Source: Epiperipatus broadwayi (lineage: Eukaryota; Onychophora; Udeonychophora; Euonychophora; Peripatidae). Taken from it: a stretch of 64,000 nt of DNA. Below the pieces are notes generated by a model, which saw only the letters and a program-made list of their open reading frames with translations, did not search any database and was not told the DNA's origin. Below, piece after piece: positions 46,156 through 58,225 of the stretch. Positions within the stretch are counted from its first letter, which is position 1. The number at the start of each line of letters is the position of its first letter. The stretch lies in the NCBI GenBank assembly GCA_028023455.1, contig JAQFVV010006708.1, positions 372,001-436,000 of the forward strand, read 5' to 3'. Position numbers and translations under genes: made by a program.

Positions 46156-46887
46156 TAAATCTAGAAGATGAGAAGTGCTATAGCCTGGAAATGTGATCAT
46201 AGGTTATACTTTGTATAGTTTTGGTCTAGTTATAAGTACTGTAGATGTTTCATCTATCTGTGGCATTAAACTTCTCTTCTGCAGCCTGAATCAAAATCGA
46301 GATCTAGAGAAAGTGAACAGAACAATTTTCCCCAACCTAGTTCAATATATATATATATATTGTGCCAATGCCAAATTGTCACATGTAAATAAAATAATTT
46401 TGTATAAAAATTATTATCAAAATCTTTCGGAAAAAAGAATTTGAAATAAAAGTTACAATTAATTACTTTAATGAGGGGAGAGGGAGTTTTCCTATAAAAA
46501 AAATTAAAAGTTAAAAATCTCTTTTCATTCCAGTTTAGTAGAATAAATGCGTAGATATGTGCGATGGTAAATAGAAATAAATGTTAGCTCATTAATAAGA
46601 TAAATGCGTGTTAGAATAATATTAAAATAATAATAATAATAATAATTGAAATGAAATGTATTTAAAAACACAGTGGTGGGCTACTAAAGATATAAAAACA
46701 ATACGTTTATGAAAGCTACTACTAATCAAACAATCAATCAAAAAACACGTTGTCATAGGATTAGTTATCAAGGAATTTCGACAACACCTATTGCACTTAT
46801 TCCCGGAGGATATCAAAATGAAAACAATTCACAGATATAAGTAGCTAGATTTTATCGGACAGACTAGTTTTGAGTTTGCAATTCAGT

Positions 46888-47118
46888 CTAGTTTCCAGTG
46901 ACAGTTTGTTTCAGTACAATTTCTATTATGTATACAGAAACCAACATGCACTGTTGAACGGCCTTGGAAATATACGCTTGTGCTCCAGCCTTTTTGTCCA
47001 ACAAAATCATCAAAACCTGCCTGTGAAATAATATCTTCATAACAACTCCGAAATCCTCCGTCAAACGTTCAACTGTCTTCAAGAATAAAACAAATGGATT
47101 CGCATAAAATCTCTTCAA
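46888..47118 (-). CDS. Unidentified 76-codon open frame
   Basis: Minus-strand frame with fewer AT-rich codons than its surroundings (MKRFYANPFVLFLKTVERLT, then ILLDKKAGAQAYISKAVQQC). It could be an exon or an old transposon piece. There is no clear splice site, no neighbouring exon, and no domain I recognise. Kept only because its composition differs from background. Confidence 0.15.
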   Translation of the reverse strand: MKRFYANPFVLFLKTVERLTEDFGVVMKILFHRQVLMILLDKKAGAQAYISKAVQQCMLVSVYIIEIVLKQTVTGN

Positions 47119-47634
47119 GAATCGTCAAAATCTAACCGGTTAGATATAATCCATCAGCAGCAGCAGAAGCAGCCAATGACAAGAAAAAAAATCCTAGGTA
47201 TATATTTTATTATTATCATTTATACGTAGTAGTCACCACTGTAAACCGTAAATATTCAAGATTCAAATTATATGAACTCTATCATACATAAAATGAACTA
47301 TTGATATGTGTGTGTAAGTTTCAAATGCTATTAATGCTTTAGTATTATGTTTGTGAATGTGAAATGATTTAAAGGTCAAAGATTATTTATGCTTTTTTCT
47401 TAAAATATATTATCATGTGTTAATTTTAAAAAAATGTGCGTGTGTTAAAATTGGATTTATAGAAATGTTTATAATGCATTAATGTTAGTTAACAAATTAT
47501 CTTTAAAACTTGATTAATGATGAGTAAAATAAATTATCTTTAAACTTAAACTTTATTTGTCGGTCAATTCTTCTTACCAACCTTTTATTAATTATTTCCA
47601 CCACCAATTTTTGTATAATTTATTACAGATTAAA

Positions 47635-47960
47635 ATTAGACTGGGCTAGTTTATGGGATGGTTTCGAGTGCTGGATTATGAGCCTACTGCCCGAATACGT
47701 TAGTCCTTTGGACTAGCTGGTGCTGGGAGTTTACTCCGAAACAAATAAAGTATTTGGATAGTAGGGGTAGCAGCCGAGATGGGCCATTGTTGATAGTTAA
47801 AGCTATCAATAAGATCTCCCATTTTGCTCGAACGTGCCGGGCCGGCTCGTTCACGTATCATTTATAAGATTATAAATGTATATGAAAGGAGTTTGAAACC
47901 GGTCAAAACTTATATATGTATAAGTAAGTGGTTTCATTGGATCGACCCTGTACAATATAT
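47635..47960 (+). repeat. GC-richer dispersed repeat (copy 2), SINE-like
   Basis: About 325 bp, richer in GC than its surroundings. Landmarks: TTTCGAGTGCTGGATTATGA, AACAAATAAAGTATTTGGAT, GATAGTTAAAGCTATCAATA, the hairpin at 47830-47852, and TTTCATTGGATCGACCCTGT near the right end. An AT run follows. Its middle part matches 46092-46155. No coding frame. Confidence 0.6.
47830..47852 (+). other. GC-rich perfect hairpin
   Basis: GAACG-T-GCCGG-G-CCGGC-T-CGTTC: ten base pairs with a symmetric T-T mismatch around a single central G. It is the most GC-rich 23 bases I see in the window and lies within the SINE-like repeat. Confidence 0.8.
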
Positions 47961-48221
47961 ATATATATGAAGAAGATCTGAGGAAAGTACTTGTTATTAT
48001 CCTAATACATCAGGATTAGGATTAGGAAATTATTATGAATTCATCATTTATCCATGAGAATATTAGAATTTATATATATATGAAATTAAAGTGTAAATAA
48101 CTGCAATCTCTTTTTATGAGCTACTTATAAAATAATTTATCATCAATACAATAAAATAGAATATTACCAAAACATAAAAATTATGTCAATTATTTTTTTG
48201 TCTGATGGTATTTAAGCATAC

Positions 48222-48223
48222 AT

Positions 48224-48258
<35 letters not shown>

Positions 48259-48260
48259 TT
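48222..48260 (+). repeat. (TTTA)n microsatellite
   Basis: About nine TTTA units in tandem. Confidence 0.93.
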
Positions 48261-48391
48261 ATTTGGTAATGTACTATAATGCAGAGTGCACTCTTTGGTA
48301 TTATTTAAGCATGCCACAATTTACTTCAAAATTACTATTCAGGGGATCAAGGCAATATCTCATTTTTAGCAACAACTATTTATATATGAAG

Positions 48392-48435
48392 TTAAAGGAG
48401 AAATAATTGTAATCCCCATTAGCTATGGGGATTAT
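48392..48435 (+). other. Perfect hairpin
   Basis: GTAATCCCCAT, a five-base loop TAGCT, then ATGGGGATTAT: an 11-position stem with one G-T wobble. It lies inside a longer, weaker inverted repeat running from about 48378 to 48490. Confidence 0.7.
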
Positions 48436-48510
48436 AGTTTATACAAAGTTTATATATGTTTACAAGTAATTCTGCTTTAATTTCATATATATTAACTATG
48501 GCTATTTTAG

Positions 48511-48544
48511 TTATATATATATATATATATATATATAACACTAT

Positions 48545-48580
<36 letters not shown>

Positions 48581-48596
48581 ATAGTGTAATATAATT
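48511..48596 (+). repeat. (AT)n double run forming a palindrome
   Basis: Two AT runs separated by ACACTATTATT, with the inverse AATAATAGTGT after the second run, so the whole block folds back on itself. Confidence 0.9.
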
Positions 48597-48599
48597 TAA

Positions 48600-49240
48600 A
48601 ATAATTTTGAGATCTTATGATAAAATCTTCCCATAAGGATAAAATGATAAAATTTCACAATAATTAATTCCAAAATTGTCTAAATCCTTTATTTTCAGTG
48701 ACCAAAAGAATATTTTCCTCTACTAGCCATTAATGAATTGAGATATTTGCTTGAGAATAAAAATAATTGTATTTCAAATATTCACAGGTAATTGTGGCAT
48801 TAATTTATTTTCCAAGACAGAAGAACTAATAACTAATTTATAATAATTTTGGGAATGTTCAAATTATTAATAAAATGAAAAGAAATAAGAATTTTCAAGA
48901 CTTTATTAGACAGTTCTCCTAAAAAATTTCATCATATGACCTGGTAGTTATTTCTTTTATATTAAATACAAATTTGTACTTTACATTTAATTAGTGATTT
49001 GATATATTCTAAGCTTTCTCTCTATCTTGAGAAATAAATTAATGCCAAAATTACATTCTCATTGTGAATATTTAAAATACAATTAAATGCATTCTCATAA
49101 ATTATTGATATGTTATTAGACATTACATGTAGTGTCTAACAGAAAAGAAATTGCTTCTGTTGACCATAGTAGTGATTTAGGCATTAACATTTGCAAGTCT
49201 TTACCATGTTAATTCTCATGGATGATTTTATTATATATAG
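48600..49240. other. AT-rich interval, no gene seen
   Basis: Background DNA only. Confidence 0.5.
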
Positions 49241-49698
49241 TAGCTCTAAACAAGCTTTTTCAATAAATGCCAGAAGAGAAAGTATTCAAAATCTCTATCT
49301 AGAATTATCCCATCCCCAAACAGTTTTGAGATGATCACTCTCCTTAATGAGGCACTAGGATATTCAGACACTAAGTCCAAAATACCAACTTAAGCCCTGT
49401 ATTTATCTAATACTTAACTATTAAGTAAAAAATCTGAAATTTTCAGACAACTATATGTCTTCAAATCCAGCTATCTAACTTGAATAGTCATATAGGAATG
49501 ACATAGCTGGATTTGAAGACATATAGATGTTTGAACATTTCAGATTTTCTACTTAATAGTTACATATTAGATAAATGCTGCATTTGAGTTGGTGGAAAGC
49601 CATCAGTTCAAAATCAGTTTGGGAATAGGGATAATTTTAGAAAGAGATTTTAAATACATTCTTTTTGGCATTTATCGGAAAAGCTTGTTTAGAGCTAT
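49241..49698. mobile_element. Foldback element, about 458 bp
   Basis: TAGCTCTAAACAAGCTTTTT at the left end is mirrored by AAAAGCTTGTTTAGAGCTA at the right end. The inverted match continues to the centre near 49483 (GACATATA/TATATGTC, CTTCAAATCCAGCTAT and its inverse at 49501-49520). Mismatches are spread along the arms. No coding frame. Probably a non-autonomous DNA transposon. Confidence 0.85.
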
Positions 49699-49783
49699 TA
49701 GCATGTTCATTATATTACAATTGTAGTACAAGCTTAATAAGTGAATTTACATGATGTGTGACTTGATTTTCTTACTAATTTAT

Positions 49784-49878
49784 ATCATTAAAAACCAGTC
49801 CACACTTCAAGACAATCCCAATATCAATAACAATCAACAAATTCAAACTGACCACCATTGTCATGGCAACTTCCTTTT

Positions 49879-49936
<58 letters not shown>

Positions 49937-49952
49937 TATTGGGTTTGATACA
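49784..49952 (+). mobile_element. MITE family M1 remnant with (TA)n expansion
   Basis: Begins ATCATTAAAAACCAGTCCAC, then GACAATCCCAATATCAATAA, the left terminal repeat of M1 (see 57929-58225). The middle is replaced by a (TA)n run at 49882-49932, and only AGATATTGGGTTTG of the right terminal repeat remains. Confidence 0.75.
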
Positions 49953-51838
49953 TATATATATATATATATATTGTAGCCCTTGGGTTTGCCCAAGACTCCA
50001 TTTTTTTGAATTAACTATGTAAGATAATGTTTAATAAAAATTTTCCTCATAGGTTGTATATTTTTTTCTTCAATAGACAAACTTTCTAGCCAATGCTAGG
50101 TTTGAACCCATATTCTTAGGGATTGCGTATGTTTTACTTGGTAGGCAATCTAAACATTTGTCATTAAAAGATTTCTAACCAAAAGATTGTTTTATTTAAT
50201 ATTAATTTATGGGACAATTTAATATTAAAGATATAATTTATTAGATAAGCAATATTTATACATCATTTAATAGTTGGAGATTGGAAAGAAGGGAGAGGGA
50301 TGTGCAGTTTGTAAAACTACTTTAGAGAGTGAAAATAGATAGTCATAGTTTTACACTGACAGGTTAGAACTAAATAGTTCATAAAATTAAATTGTAAAAA
50401 AATAAAAAAATAAGGATTAGAATATTAAACAATCGATTTAATTAAAATTGTATATGTGAGATATGCGTGTGTGTATTTAATCTAGTTGTAGATTTTAATT
50501 ATAAAGTTCACAATTAAATAATAATTATTCCATGTCATCTCATGGGGAACTACTTAAAGAAGAAATTAAGTCATTTTAATAGTTTATTCATAGCAGCCAA
50601 AATTTCGGTCAAGATTCTGGGTTTGAAGTTGAGTTGCTATACATTTATTTTTATTATTATTATAGAAAAAGTAAAAGGAGGAAAAGAGCTTTCTCTCATT
50701 TATTCTGAGGAGAAAGCTTTTTGTCATTTGTTCTTTGGTGTGATTTCCATGAGCATAGAATTACTAAAGTGATTTAAGTGATATCTATAATGACAGGAAT
50801 TTAAGTTTAAAATTAATTGGTGATGATCCCTTGGAATGCAGATATGAATTTGGCAGGTGGTTTTTCAAGAGAGCAGAAGTTTAAAATAATAAGAAAGAAA
50901 AAGAAACAATAGGCAATTAATCAGGAAAACACTGACCAGACATTGGAAGGGTTATTGGAAGGTCACTGTTGGAGGGAGGGGGAATGAAGGAAGCCAGACC
51001 CTATAAGAGCTCGATCTTTTGTTTGAGAAAAAAAGCAATCTTTTTGGCTGGTCTCTCTTATTGGTTATCTCTCTCTTTTTGCAAGTTCTCTCACCATAGA
51101 AAAGCCTTGTGTAGAATTAAAGAAATTTTTTTAAGTAAGAAAGAAAAGAGAGAAAAAGAAATCGTCTATTGTTAATTATTCTGCCTGTCTCTTGAAACAA
51201 ACTTAGCCAAATTTAATAGTATAAGTAAAGAAAAATGACTCTCGAGTAAATTTTTATTGGTGCACATTGTTCTTCCCAAAATTAATCAATGTCATGATTT
51301 GTATTATATAATTAATTAATCGGGAATCAGTAAATGGTAAAAATTAAACTACAGAAAAAAAAATCTAAATTTTGGTTTTGATTTCGTATATAAAGCATTA
51401 AATATGAATGCTATAATTTCATATAATGCATTAAATCTGAATACTAAGTGAATTGAAAAATACAACAAGAAGTGGACTTATATATTTAAAAATTAAAACA
51501 AGTTCTATTCAGCTGTAATCCACAGAAACCAAAATGAGGAAATTCTCTCAGCAGTGTAAAAACTTTGTACATTTTGGCATAGGATCGAACTCTATTACAG
51601 GGACTCTTTCCACATAAAGTCATGTGCACACCCAAACAAACCAAAGAAGAAAAAAAGGAAAAATGAAAACCAGAAACCTGAAGGACACTTCCAGAGAACT
51701 ATTTAAATATATTTTTATTATTTGATATTCATGTAGAACATTTAATTTAAAAAAGGAAAAAAGGAGGAAAAAGAATTTTTTTATCATATATTTCCATTTA
51801 AAATTAATCCATGTTAGAATTATAATTGTTATTATTTT
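49953..51838. other. AT-rich interval, no gene supported
   Basis: Frames at 50542-50772 and 50969-51175 are short and have no domains. At 50096-50155 there is a faint antisense tRNA-like stretch (GGTTTGAACCC, then TTGGTAGGCAATCTA) that may be a SINE scrap. Nothing else recognised. Confidence 0.45.
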
Positions 51839-52080
51839 GGGGGTAGATGAAATTAATATCAAGTCATTTTGTATGTGCCTGTTAAATGCTTTTATTATTA
51901 TTATTATTATTATCATTTAGGGGTAGATGAAATTAATATCAAGATTATGTGGTATGTGCCTGTTATAATGCTTATTATTATTATTATTATTATTATTTTT
52001 TTTTTTTTTTTTTTTTATCATTTAGGGGTAGATGAAATTAATACCAAATCATTCTGTATGTGCCTTGTTTTAAATGCTTT
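51839..52080 (+). repeat. Three direct copies of a 60-bp unit joined by (ATT)n
   Basis: GGGGGTAGATGAAATTAATA with TCAAG..., TATGTGCCTG and AAATGCTT recurs at about 51839, 51920 and 52024. Copies are separated by ATT runs (51893-51915, 51973-51997) and a T-run. A microsatellite-associated local duplication. Confidence 0.85.
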
Positions 52081-52344
52081 ACATTTTTTTATGAAAAGAG
52101 TGAGAGATATTGTTGTGGGAAATGTTTTTTGTATCGGATCAGGAATTCTTGTCAAGTGCTTAGACCTAATGCTATGTTTTATGAAGGTTGTGTGACTGTT
52201 GGGCTAAAACATCATCATTATCCTATAAAAGTGCAGAGAAGTAGTTTTAAAATTTTAATGCGCATTTCTTATTACTATTATCATAAAGTTAAAGCTAGAT
52301 ACAAGCTAATTAAGGCTTGGAAAAATTGTTGGCTCATGTTCTAG

Positions 52345-54830
52345 TGTACTATTTTGCAAGAGTAATGTAGATATGAAAGTTTTACTTGTACAAATTGATG
52401 TTAGACCTGTATATAATGTGGATGGACAAAGAGTCCCCACCAAGCTAGTGGAGTCGTAGTTTAGCTCGCTCACTAAGATATTTATACTATATTTATAAAG
52501 TATTTAAACACAGTGGAAGAGTTTTCCCACTTAGTTATTTTCTACACTGTAAGATGATTTCTTTTTTGATAGGTAAACCCAAGTGTCTTTGTATGACTAG
52601 CGATAAAAATCCTAGCATACCTCAACCTTAGTGAAAAGGTTTTCTCTTATTCGGGTCACTGCCTGCCTCATGTTAATGTTGATATTCCTTATGGGTGTAT
52701 GAAATATAGCTATTACTAAGCATTACTTATAAATGTTGGATACAGGGTCGCAAACTCAATTTGATGTCAGGATGAGTGCGGATAGTGTGTGTGCGATTGG
52801 TATACTTGAACATTGCTTTGTTGATATATTTTAATTTATCAATAAGAGCCAAGAGTAATAACGTCAATAAATATTCAACTTAAGGGTTAAATAAAACCTA
52901 CAAATATTGTAAGCAATGCGTATCTAAAATTATCTAATAAATATATCCACAGCCAGCTGAGAACTTCGCTGGAAAGGTAATATTACTAAAATATTATTAT
53001 TGTCATAAGAACATGAATATAGAGTGTATGCACGTGTGATGATGAATGAGCTAGATACCGATTCGTTGACATTTGAAAAGTAACTAAAATTAACTTAGTC
53101 CCACCATACATAAAATATCTCTATTGTAGAGCATAGGGTGAAGGAATATTAGATTAAAATAATTAAATAAAATTATTAAATTTTAGTATTGGAAGAATTA
53201 CCCTTAGAAACAAATCAGTAACTAAAAGCATTAAACACTGGGGGGAGAAATTTAATGTTCGCTATATCTGGGATAAAAAATGAGAACAAAAATATAATAA
53301 ATGTGAAGGTAAATATTATTTTTATCTGTCTGATATTAATATTACTCCATGGTAATCCTGATTCCCTAATAATTAAAAATTAATATGTATAGTTTAAAAC
53401 CTCTTGACATTATCTATTGATTTAGGGATACTTATTTATTTAGTTTTTTTTATATCATAATACGGTTGTAGAACAGGGGAAAGCCATGTGAGTCATCAAG
53501 TGAATGTATATATTATGTATTGAGTTGTAGTATGTTAATAAAATTTGTTATTTGTTTTAAATAAAAATTTGCATATGTCTCAATGTTTTGTGGGTTATTA
53601 TAATCTAGACATCTCAAATCCAATCATATGTCAATATATTATTATTAATAGTTGAATCATCATTTTCGTAAATAATATCCGGTAAAATTTATTTAAAATG
53701 GTTAATTTTCTGAGCTTATGTGGCACGGCAATACTCAAGATTACCAAATAATTTAATATAGTTGAAATATAAATTATGAATAGGGATGGTTATTGGGTGA
53801 TAGTGGATGCAGTGGGTGGGCATAAAATCCTTTCCCCATCCGTTGTATTCAAACACCTCCCTAGATGCACTTCCTTATGATTTTACTTTAATTATAAAAG
53901 CGTTCATAATATGTTATTTCTAAAAGATTTAATAAGCTTAAATTATTCGAGCTTTAATGTAAATAGACATTAAACTACATTAAAGACAGCCAAGATCAAC
54001 CTTGGAGGTGATCATGAGAGGGGTGTTTATCACCAATAATCCATAGCAGCTTGTTCGACCTCCACACCTTATTGTTCTAAAAACCCTGAGAAGAGATTAT
54101 AATGGGAGAAATGAGCTAGCACAATGGAAAATTTAATAGTAAAAGAGATAATAGTGCAATAGACCTATGAATGTGAGGATGATGGGGGGATGGATCAGGA
54201 AGGTGGAGATGGATATAGAACTATTTGTAATCGGAACAAAATTTTAATTGTGACTTTAATGATAGTGAATGGGGAGTGTGCTGAGAATAACCAAGAATTT
54301 CCAAGAATATTAATATTATTAATTTTAAATGCATTCTCAGTGGTCTCTTAATCGATTGATTATTTATTAACCCATTCATTAAATATTATTGTTGAAATTT
54401 ATTAATAAGTTATTGAAATGAGGTTTGGCCTCAATATTCTCATTGAAGTTGCAATTTGGCACCCTGGCAAATAAGATTATGGATGTTCTATACATCATCA
54501 TCATCCCAGTAGGCCTTAGAAATAGTGTTAGCTGAGAACAGTGAAGCATCCATCGATCCAGCCTTAAAACGTTACAATTGGTAAGCAACTTGGCCGCAAG
54601 TGTCTGAGTGCCAGATAGATTCAATATAGGTTATAATTAATGCATAGCGTGGTCGCCCGAGCTGAAATAAATAAATATTACAATTGATTCATAATAAGGA
54701 TGTGCGACCATTTGAATAAGTTATAATTGGCTTAAACTCTCCAATCGTATATGTTATATTTGGCTCATAACGTGGATGACCGATAATTTTGACAAATCGT
54801 TATAAGTTAGAATTGGCCCAATCATATAAC
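52345..54830. other. AT-rich interval, no gene supported
   Basis: Scattered short frames only. The minus frame at 54379-54624 has no recognisable domain. Nothing else supported. Confidence 0.45.
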
Positions 54831-54833
54831 TTA

Positions 54834-54864
54834 GAATATATATATATATAGAGAGAGAGAGAGA
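54834..54864 (+). repeat. (AT)n(GA)n microsatellite
   Basis: Short AT run followed by a GA run. Confidence 0.9.
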
Positions 54865-54979
54865 AATGCATGAAAAAATATCCTTGGCTCTATGACAGTA
54901 GTTGATACAATTTACTTCTTTATATAATAATAAAATAATATCACTATCAATATTTTTCTATTGATTACTATTGCCTCAT

Positions 54980-55300
54980 GCTGCTTATTTATCTATCTGA
55001 TTCTTTGTCTTTCTGCTTGCCTGCTTGTCAGTTTGTATGCCTGTCATTTATTTTTTTAATTCATTCAATCATTTAATCAGTCAATTCTTTTATCAATCTA
55101 TCCATCCATTCAATCATTTAACATATACTGTATCTCTATCTAGCTATTTAATTATTGCTTACCCATATTTATCTCCTCCTCTCAATATTTTATCACTATA
55201 TTTTTCTATCCATATATTTTATCTATAATTTTTTTTTGTTTGATCAATATATTTATCTAATTATCAATTAAGCCATATTCCTCTTTATCTATTGCTTTAT
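54980..55300 (+). repeat. Degenerate TCTA/CAAT-type tetranucleotide block
   Basis: Pyrimidine-rich tetranucleotide-like repeats (TTTATCTATCTG, CTGCTTGCCTGCTTG, ATCTATCCATCCATTCAATC), similar in style to the left half of 24120-24720. An (AT)n(GT)n run follows at 55301-55337. Confidence 0.7.
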
Positions 55301-55946
55301 AATATATATATATATGTGTGTGTGTATGTGTGTGTGTTTATTTAGCTATTTGTCCATTGAGTAAAAAAAAATAATTTGGGTATTTCAATGAAGCTTTGTA
55401 CTTAAGATTAAACTGTTTACATAAATGTTTCATGGATTTCTAAAAAATAATAAGGTATGAGACTTTTATATCGTAAACAAAATAGTAGCAATTATTACTG
55501 TATTATTAATGCTAATATTATTCTATTATTCTATACCTTTTATTGGTTTTGTATGTGCACGTGTATGATTTTTCTTTGTTTGATTTTTTTGTTTTATTTC
55601 AGCTTTCACAAGTTTTAATTAATTAAATAAGAGATATTGATAGAAAAGCAGTCGTTGTGTTTTATCCTCCAATATTTAGTGTGTGTTTTTATTATATATT
55701 TCTAAAAATATTATAAAAAGTCGGCTAGAAAGGAAATTTAAACAGAAACTCAAAATTTAAAAAAAAATTATTTTCAAAATTATTGAAAATAAAGATACAA
55801 TAAAATGAGGAAGAATGAAAATATAACAGTAAATCGATTTCATTTTCTATAAATTACAAAACAAGTGTTAAGACTTTCCAACTTTCATAAAATATTTATT
55901 AATAAATTATTTTTCGTCAATTTTGTTGATATATGATAATTTTAAA

Positions 55947-56870
55947 ATGGTATCATTTGAAAATTTTTTATTTCAATTTACATCTGGATATTTTATTGCA
56001 TTTCTAAGTTTTTTTAATTTTTTTGGTGTAATTGGAAATATTTTAAACATTGTAGTGCTTTCAAAAATGCCTTTAAATGACGTCATGCGCTTTTTGTTTC
56101 AAAGTCTATCAATAAGTGATTTATGTATCTGTATTAGTCATGTTCCAGTTATTTTGCAATCATTTTTTTTAAATAATATGTTTTCTTTAACGTTATTTTA
56201 TTGGAAATATGTATATTTTATTGCTAATTTTTCTTTAGTATCCCTGGGTGTAATTCTAATGGCTGAAATCACTCTACTTCGATTAATTTCTTTAATAAGA
56301 CCTATGTTTTATAAAGAAAAAATTACATTGAAGCTTGTCAAAACATCTTTATGTTTGAATCTCTTAACCTGTATTTTGTTTAATCTACATACCTTTCAAT
56401 TAGGTAATGTGGAATATATAATTGTTAATAATACTACAATTTTATCACTAGGTACAAATTACGATTATTCTAAAACTCTAAGTTTTATTATTTTTATAAG
56501 CCTTAATGTATTATTGCTTTGTTTTGCTCCGGGCTTGGTTACACTATTTACAAATATTAAAATTCTGTTTGAATATAAAAAAATGTTGAATAAAAAGACT
56601 AGAAGAAACTTCACAGAGTCAAAAGCATTGTTTGTTCTTCTAAACAGTCTCATTATATTGTATGGAGCCTGCAGTATTCCCATAACAATCAGTTTAGTAT
56701 TTGTTACTTCTAAGCATCAAAGTCTTAGAAGAAAACATATCGCTACACGTTTAATTGTACTGACTTATTCTGGTCTCCTGTCTTTATCATTCTGGGTAAA
56801 CCTCATTACAAATGTGGCATTTAGAAAAGTATGTTTTGAAATGGTTCGTGGTTGGAAATTGATAAAATAA
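55947..56870 (+). CDS. Intronless rhodopsin-like GPCR, chemoreceptor-like
   Basis: Complete 307-codon frame, the only intact gene in the window. The ATG at 55947 has A at -3 and G at +4; upstream in-frame codons contain no other ATG. Seven hydrophobic segments lie near residues 14-39, 47-72, 82-112, 130-150, 177-204, 226-250 and 267-290. TM1 has GNILNIVVL; TM2 has LSISDL with the conserved Asp at 58. The DRY site reads LLRLISLIRP, keeping Arg112. TM7 ends NLITNVAFRK, in place of NPxxY and the following basic residues. Two overlapping N-glycosylation sites (NNTT, residues 161-164) lie in the second extracellular loop. No Cys is visible at the start of TM3 or in that loop, so the usual disulfide is missing. 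Such departures are common in lineage-expanded invertebrate chemoreceptors; the ligand is unknown. A weak olfactory-type or peptide receptor remains possible. Confidence 0.85.
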   Translation: MVSFENFLFQFTSGYFIAFLSFFNFFGVIGNILNIVVLSKMPLNDVMRFLFQSLSISDLCICISHVPVILQSFFLNNMFSLTLFYWKYVYFIANFSLVSLGVILMAEITLLRLISLIRPMFYKEKITLKLVKTSLCLNLLTCILFNLHTFQLGNVEYIIVNNTTILSLGTNYDYSKTLSFIIFISLNVLLLCFAPGLVTLFTNIKILFEYKKMLNKKTRRNFTESKALFVLLNSLIILYGACSIPITISLVFVTSKHQSLRRKHIATRLIVLTYSGLLSLSFWVNLITNVAFRKVCFEMVRGWKLIK

Positions 56871-56874
56871 AACT
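56866..56874 (+). promoter_or_regulatory. Poly(A) signal overlapping the GPCR stop codon
   Basis: The stop codon TAA lies within AAAATAAAA, so an AATAAA hexamer overlaps the end of the coding region. If used, the 3' UTR would be only about 10-30 nt. Later signals may be used instead. Confidence 0.35.
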
Positions 56875-57928
56875 TTTTATAGACCGTGAAACTAATTCTA
56901 TAATAATTCATCGCTAAATTGCATATACCACACCCAAATCAATTCTGGCTACAAACTTCTTTTGCTAGCATTTCTTTTAAAACTTTCATGACTACACACT
57001 GTCCAAAATTATCTACTCTAATTTCACATAAGTTTTTTTTGTAAAACTCTATTTCAAATCAAGTACTTATACTCGTTTCTCGTGATTCGATAAAAAATAA
57101 ATAACCTTTATATCCAGACAGTGTATTTTTTGTATTTATCATTGTTATTTTTTTACAACTTGTTTTCTTTTTCTATCATTAAAATAATATGTACTCACAT
57201 ATTTAAAATCACTACTCTCCATTAATTTAGTTTTATTTGTAGTGTGTTTTTATTTCCAATTTTCTACAACTTTTTTCAGCTGTATTAAAGACTTTCTTAA
57301 GTTCATCCACATACAAACTCTTTACATAAATCTTACACGCTGTTATTTTTCAAATTCTTAATTTATACTTATCTAATAATAGCAATCTGCAACTCATCTA
57401 AACAAATAGAAGTAGTTTTTATTCTTATATCATCGTTCTGCATGTTTGAATACAATCCTATTTGATAAACTGTAAAAAAAAAAAAATCTTTGTTTCACAA
57501 AATCAAAGCTTTATGAACAAGAATGCTTCAGGTATAATTTAATTAAAAACATTGCATATAACATCAAAGAAAGGATAGCATTAGAAATTATAATAAAAAG
57601 TAATTGATAATCACCTAAAAGCAAAAATATGTACTTAAAATTTTAAATTAAAAATTGCCTTGCAAATAAGAATTTAATAGAAATTTAAAATTCAAAAGTA
57701 TTTGATAGATAATATACGTATAGAAAAATTGAATATCTAAAATTTGTATAAAATAGTCCAAATAATGGCTAAGAACTATGTAATATATATATATATGTTG
57801 AGCAATACAGGCAAAGAATTTATATTGGGTACAGAATAATGATGTAAAATTCCAAACATCCTTATAAGCAATGAGCAGGATAGTTATTCAGCATCCGAAG
57901 CCATTATAATTAATATCTAAATTATAAT
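56875..57928. other. AT-rich interval, no gene seen
   Basis: Downstream flank of the GPCR. No second receptor fragment, repeat or RNA motif found. Confidence 0.5.
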
Positions 57929-58225
57929 AATCATTAAAACCAGTCAACCTTAGTCAATACCAATTTCAATAATAATCAACAATTTCAAACTGTTGTCAAG
58001 GCAACCTTCTTTTAACAATAATGGTGGAATTCCACCTTTATTAATGGTCTAATATACTTATATAGACAATAAAGATTGCAAATTGACCACAGAGATTGAA
58101 ATTACTGATACAAAAAAGTTTAAATAAACCTCTTTATTGTTAAAAGGAGATTGCCTTGACAACAGTTTGAAATTGTTTATTGTTTTGATATTGGGATTGT
58201 CTAAGTGTTGACTGGCTTTTAATGA
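57929..58225 (+). mobile_element. MITE family M1, copy 1
   Basis: About 297 bp. The left terminal repeat (AATCATTAAAACCAGTCAAC, then AATAATCAACAATTTCAAAC and TTGTCAAGGCAACC) is mirrored at 58140-58225. The internal part contains the palindrome GGTGGAATTCCACC and TATACTTATATAGACAATAA. A second copy, reverse-complemented throughout, is at 59836-60121. No coding frame. Confidence 0.85.

Noticed and set aside
50542-51175. Two short plus-strand frames as small genes
   Set aside because: No recognisable protein features; length fits chance.
54379-54624. 81-codon minus-strand frame as a gene
   Set aside because: No domain, no neighbouring exon, and codons look like background DNA.
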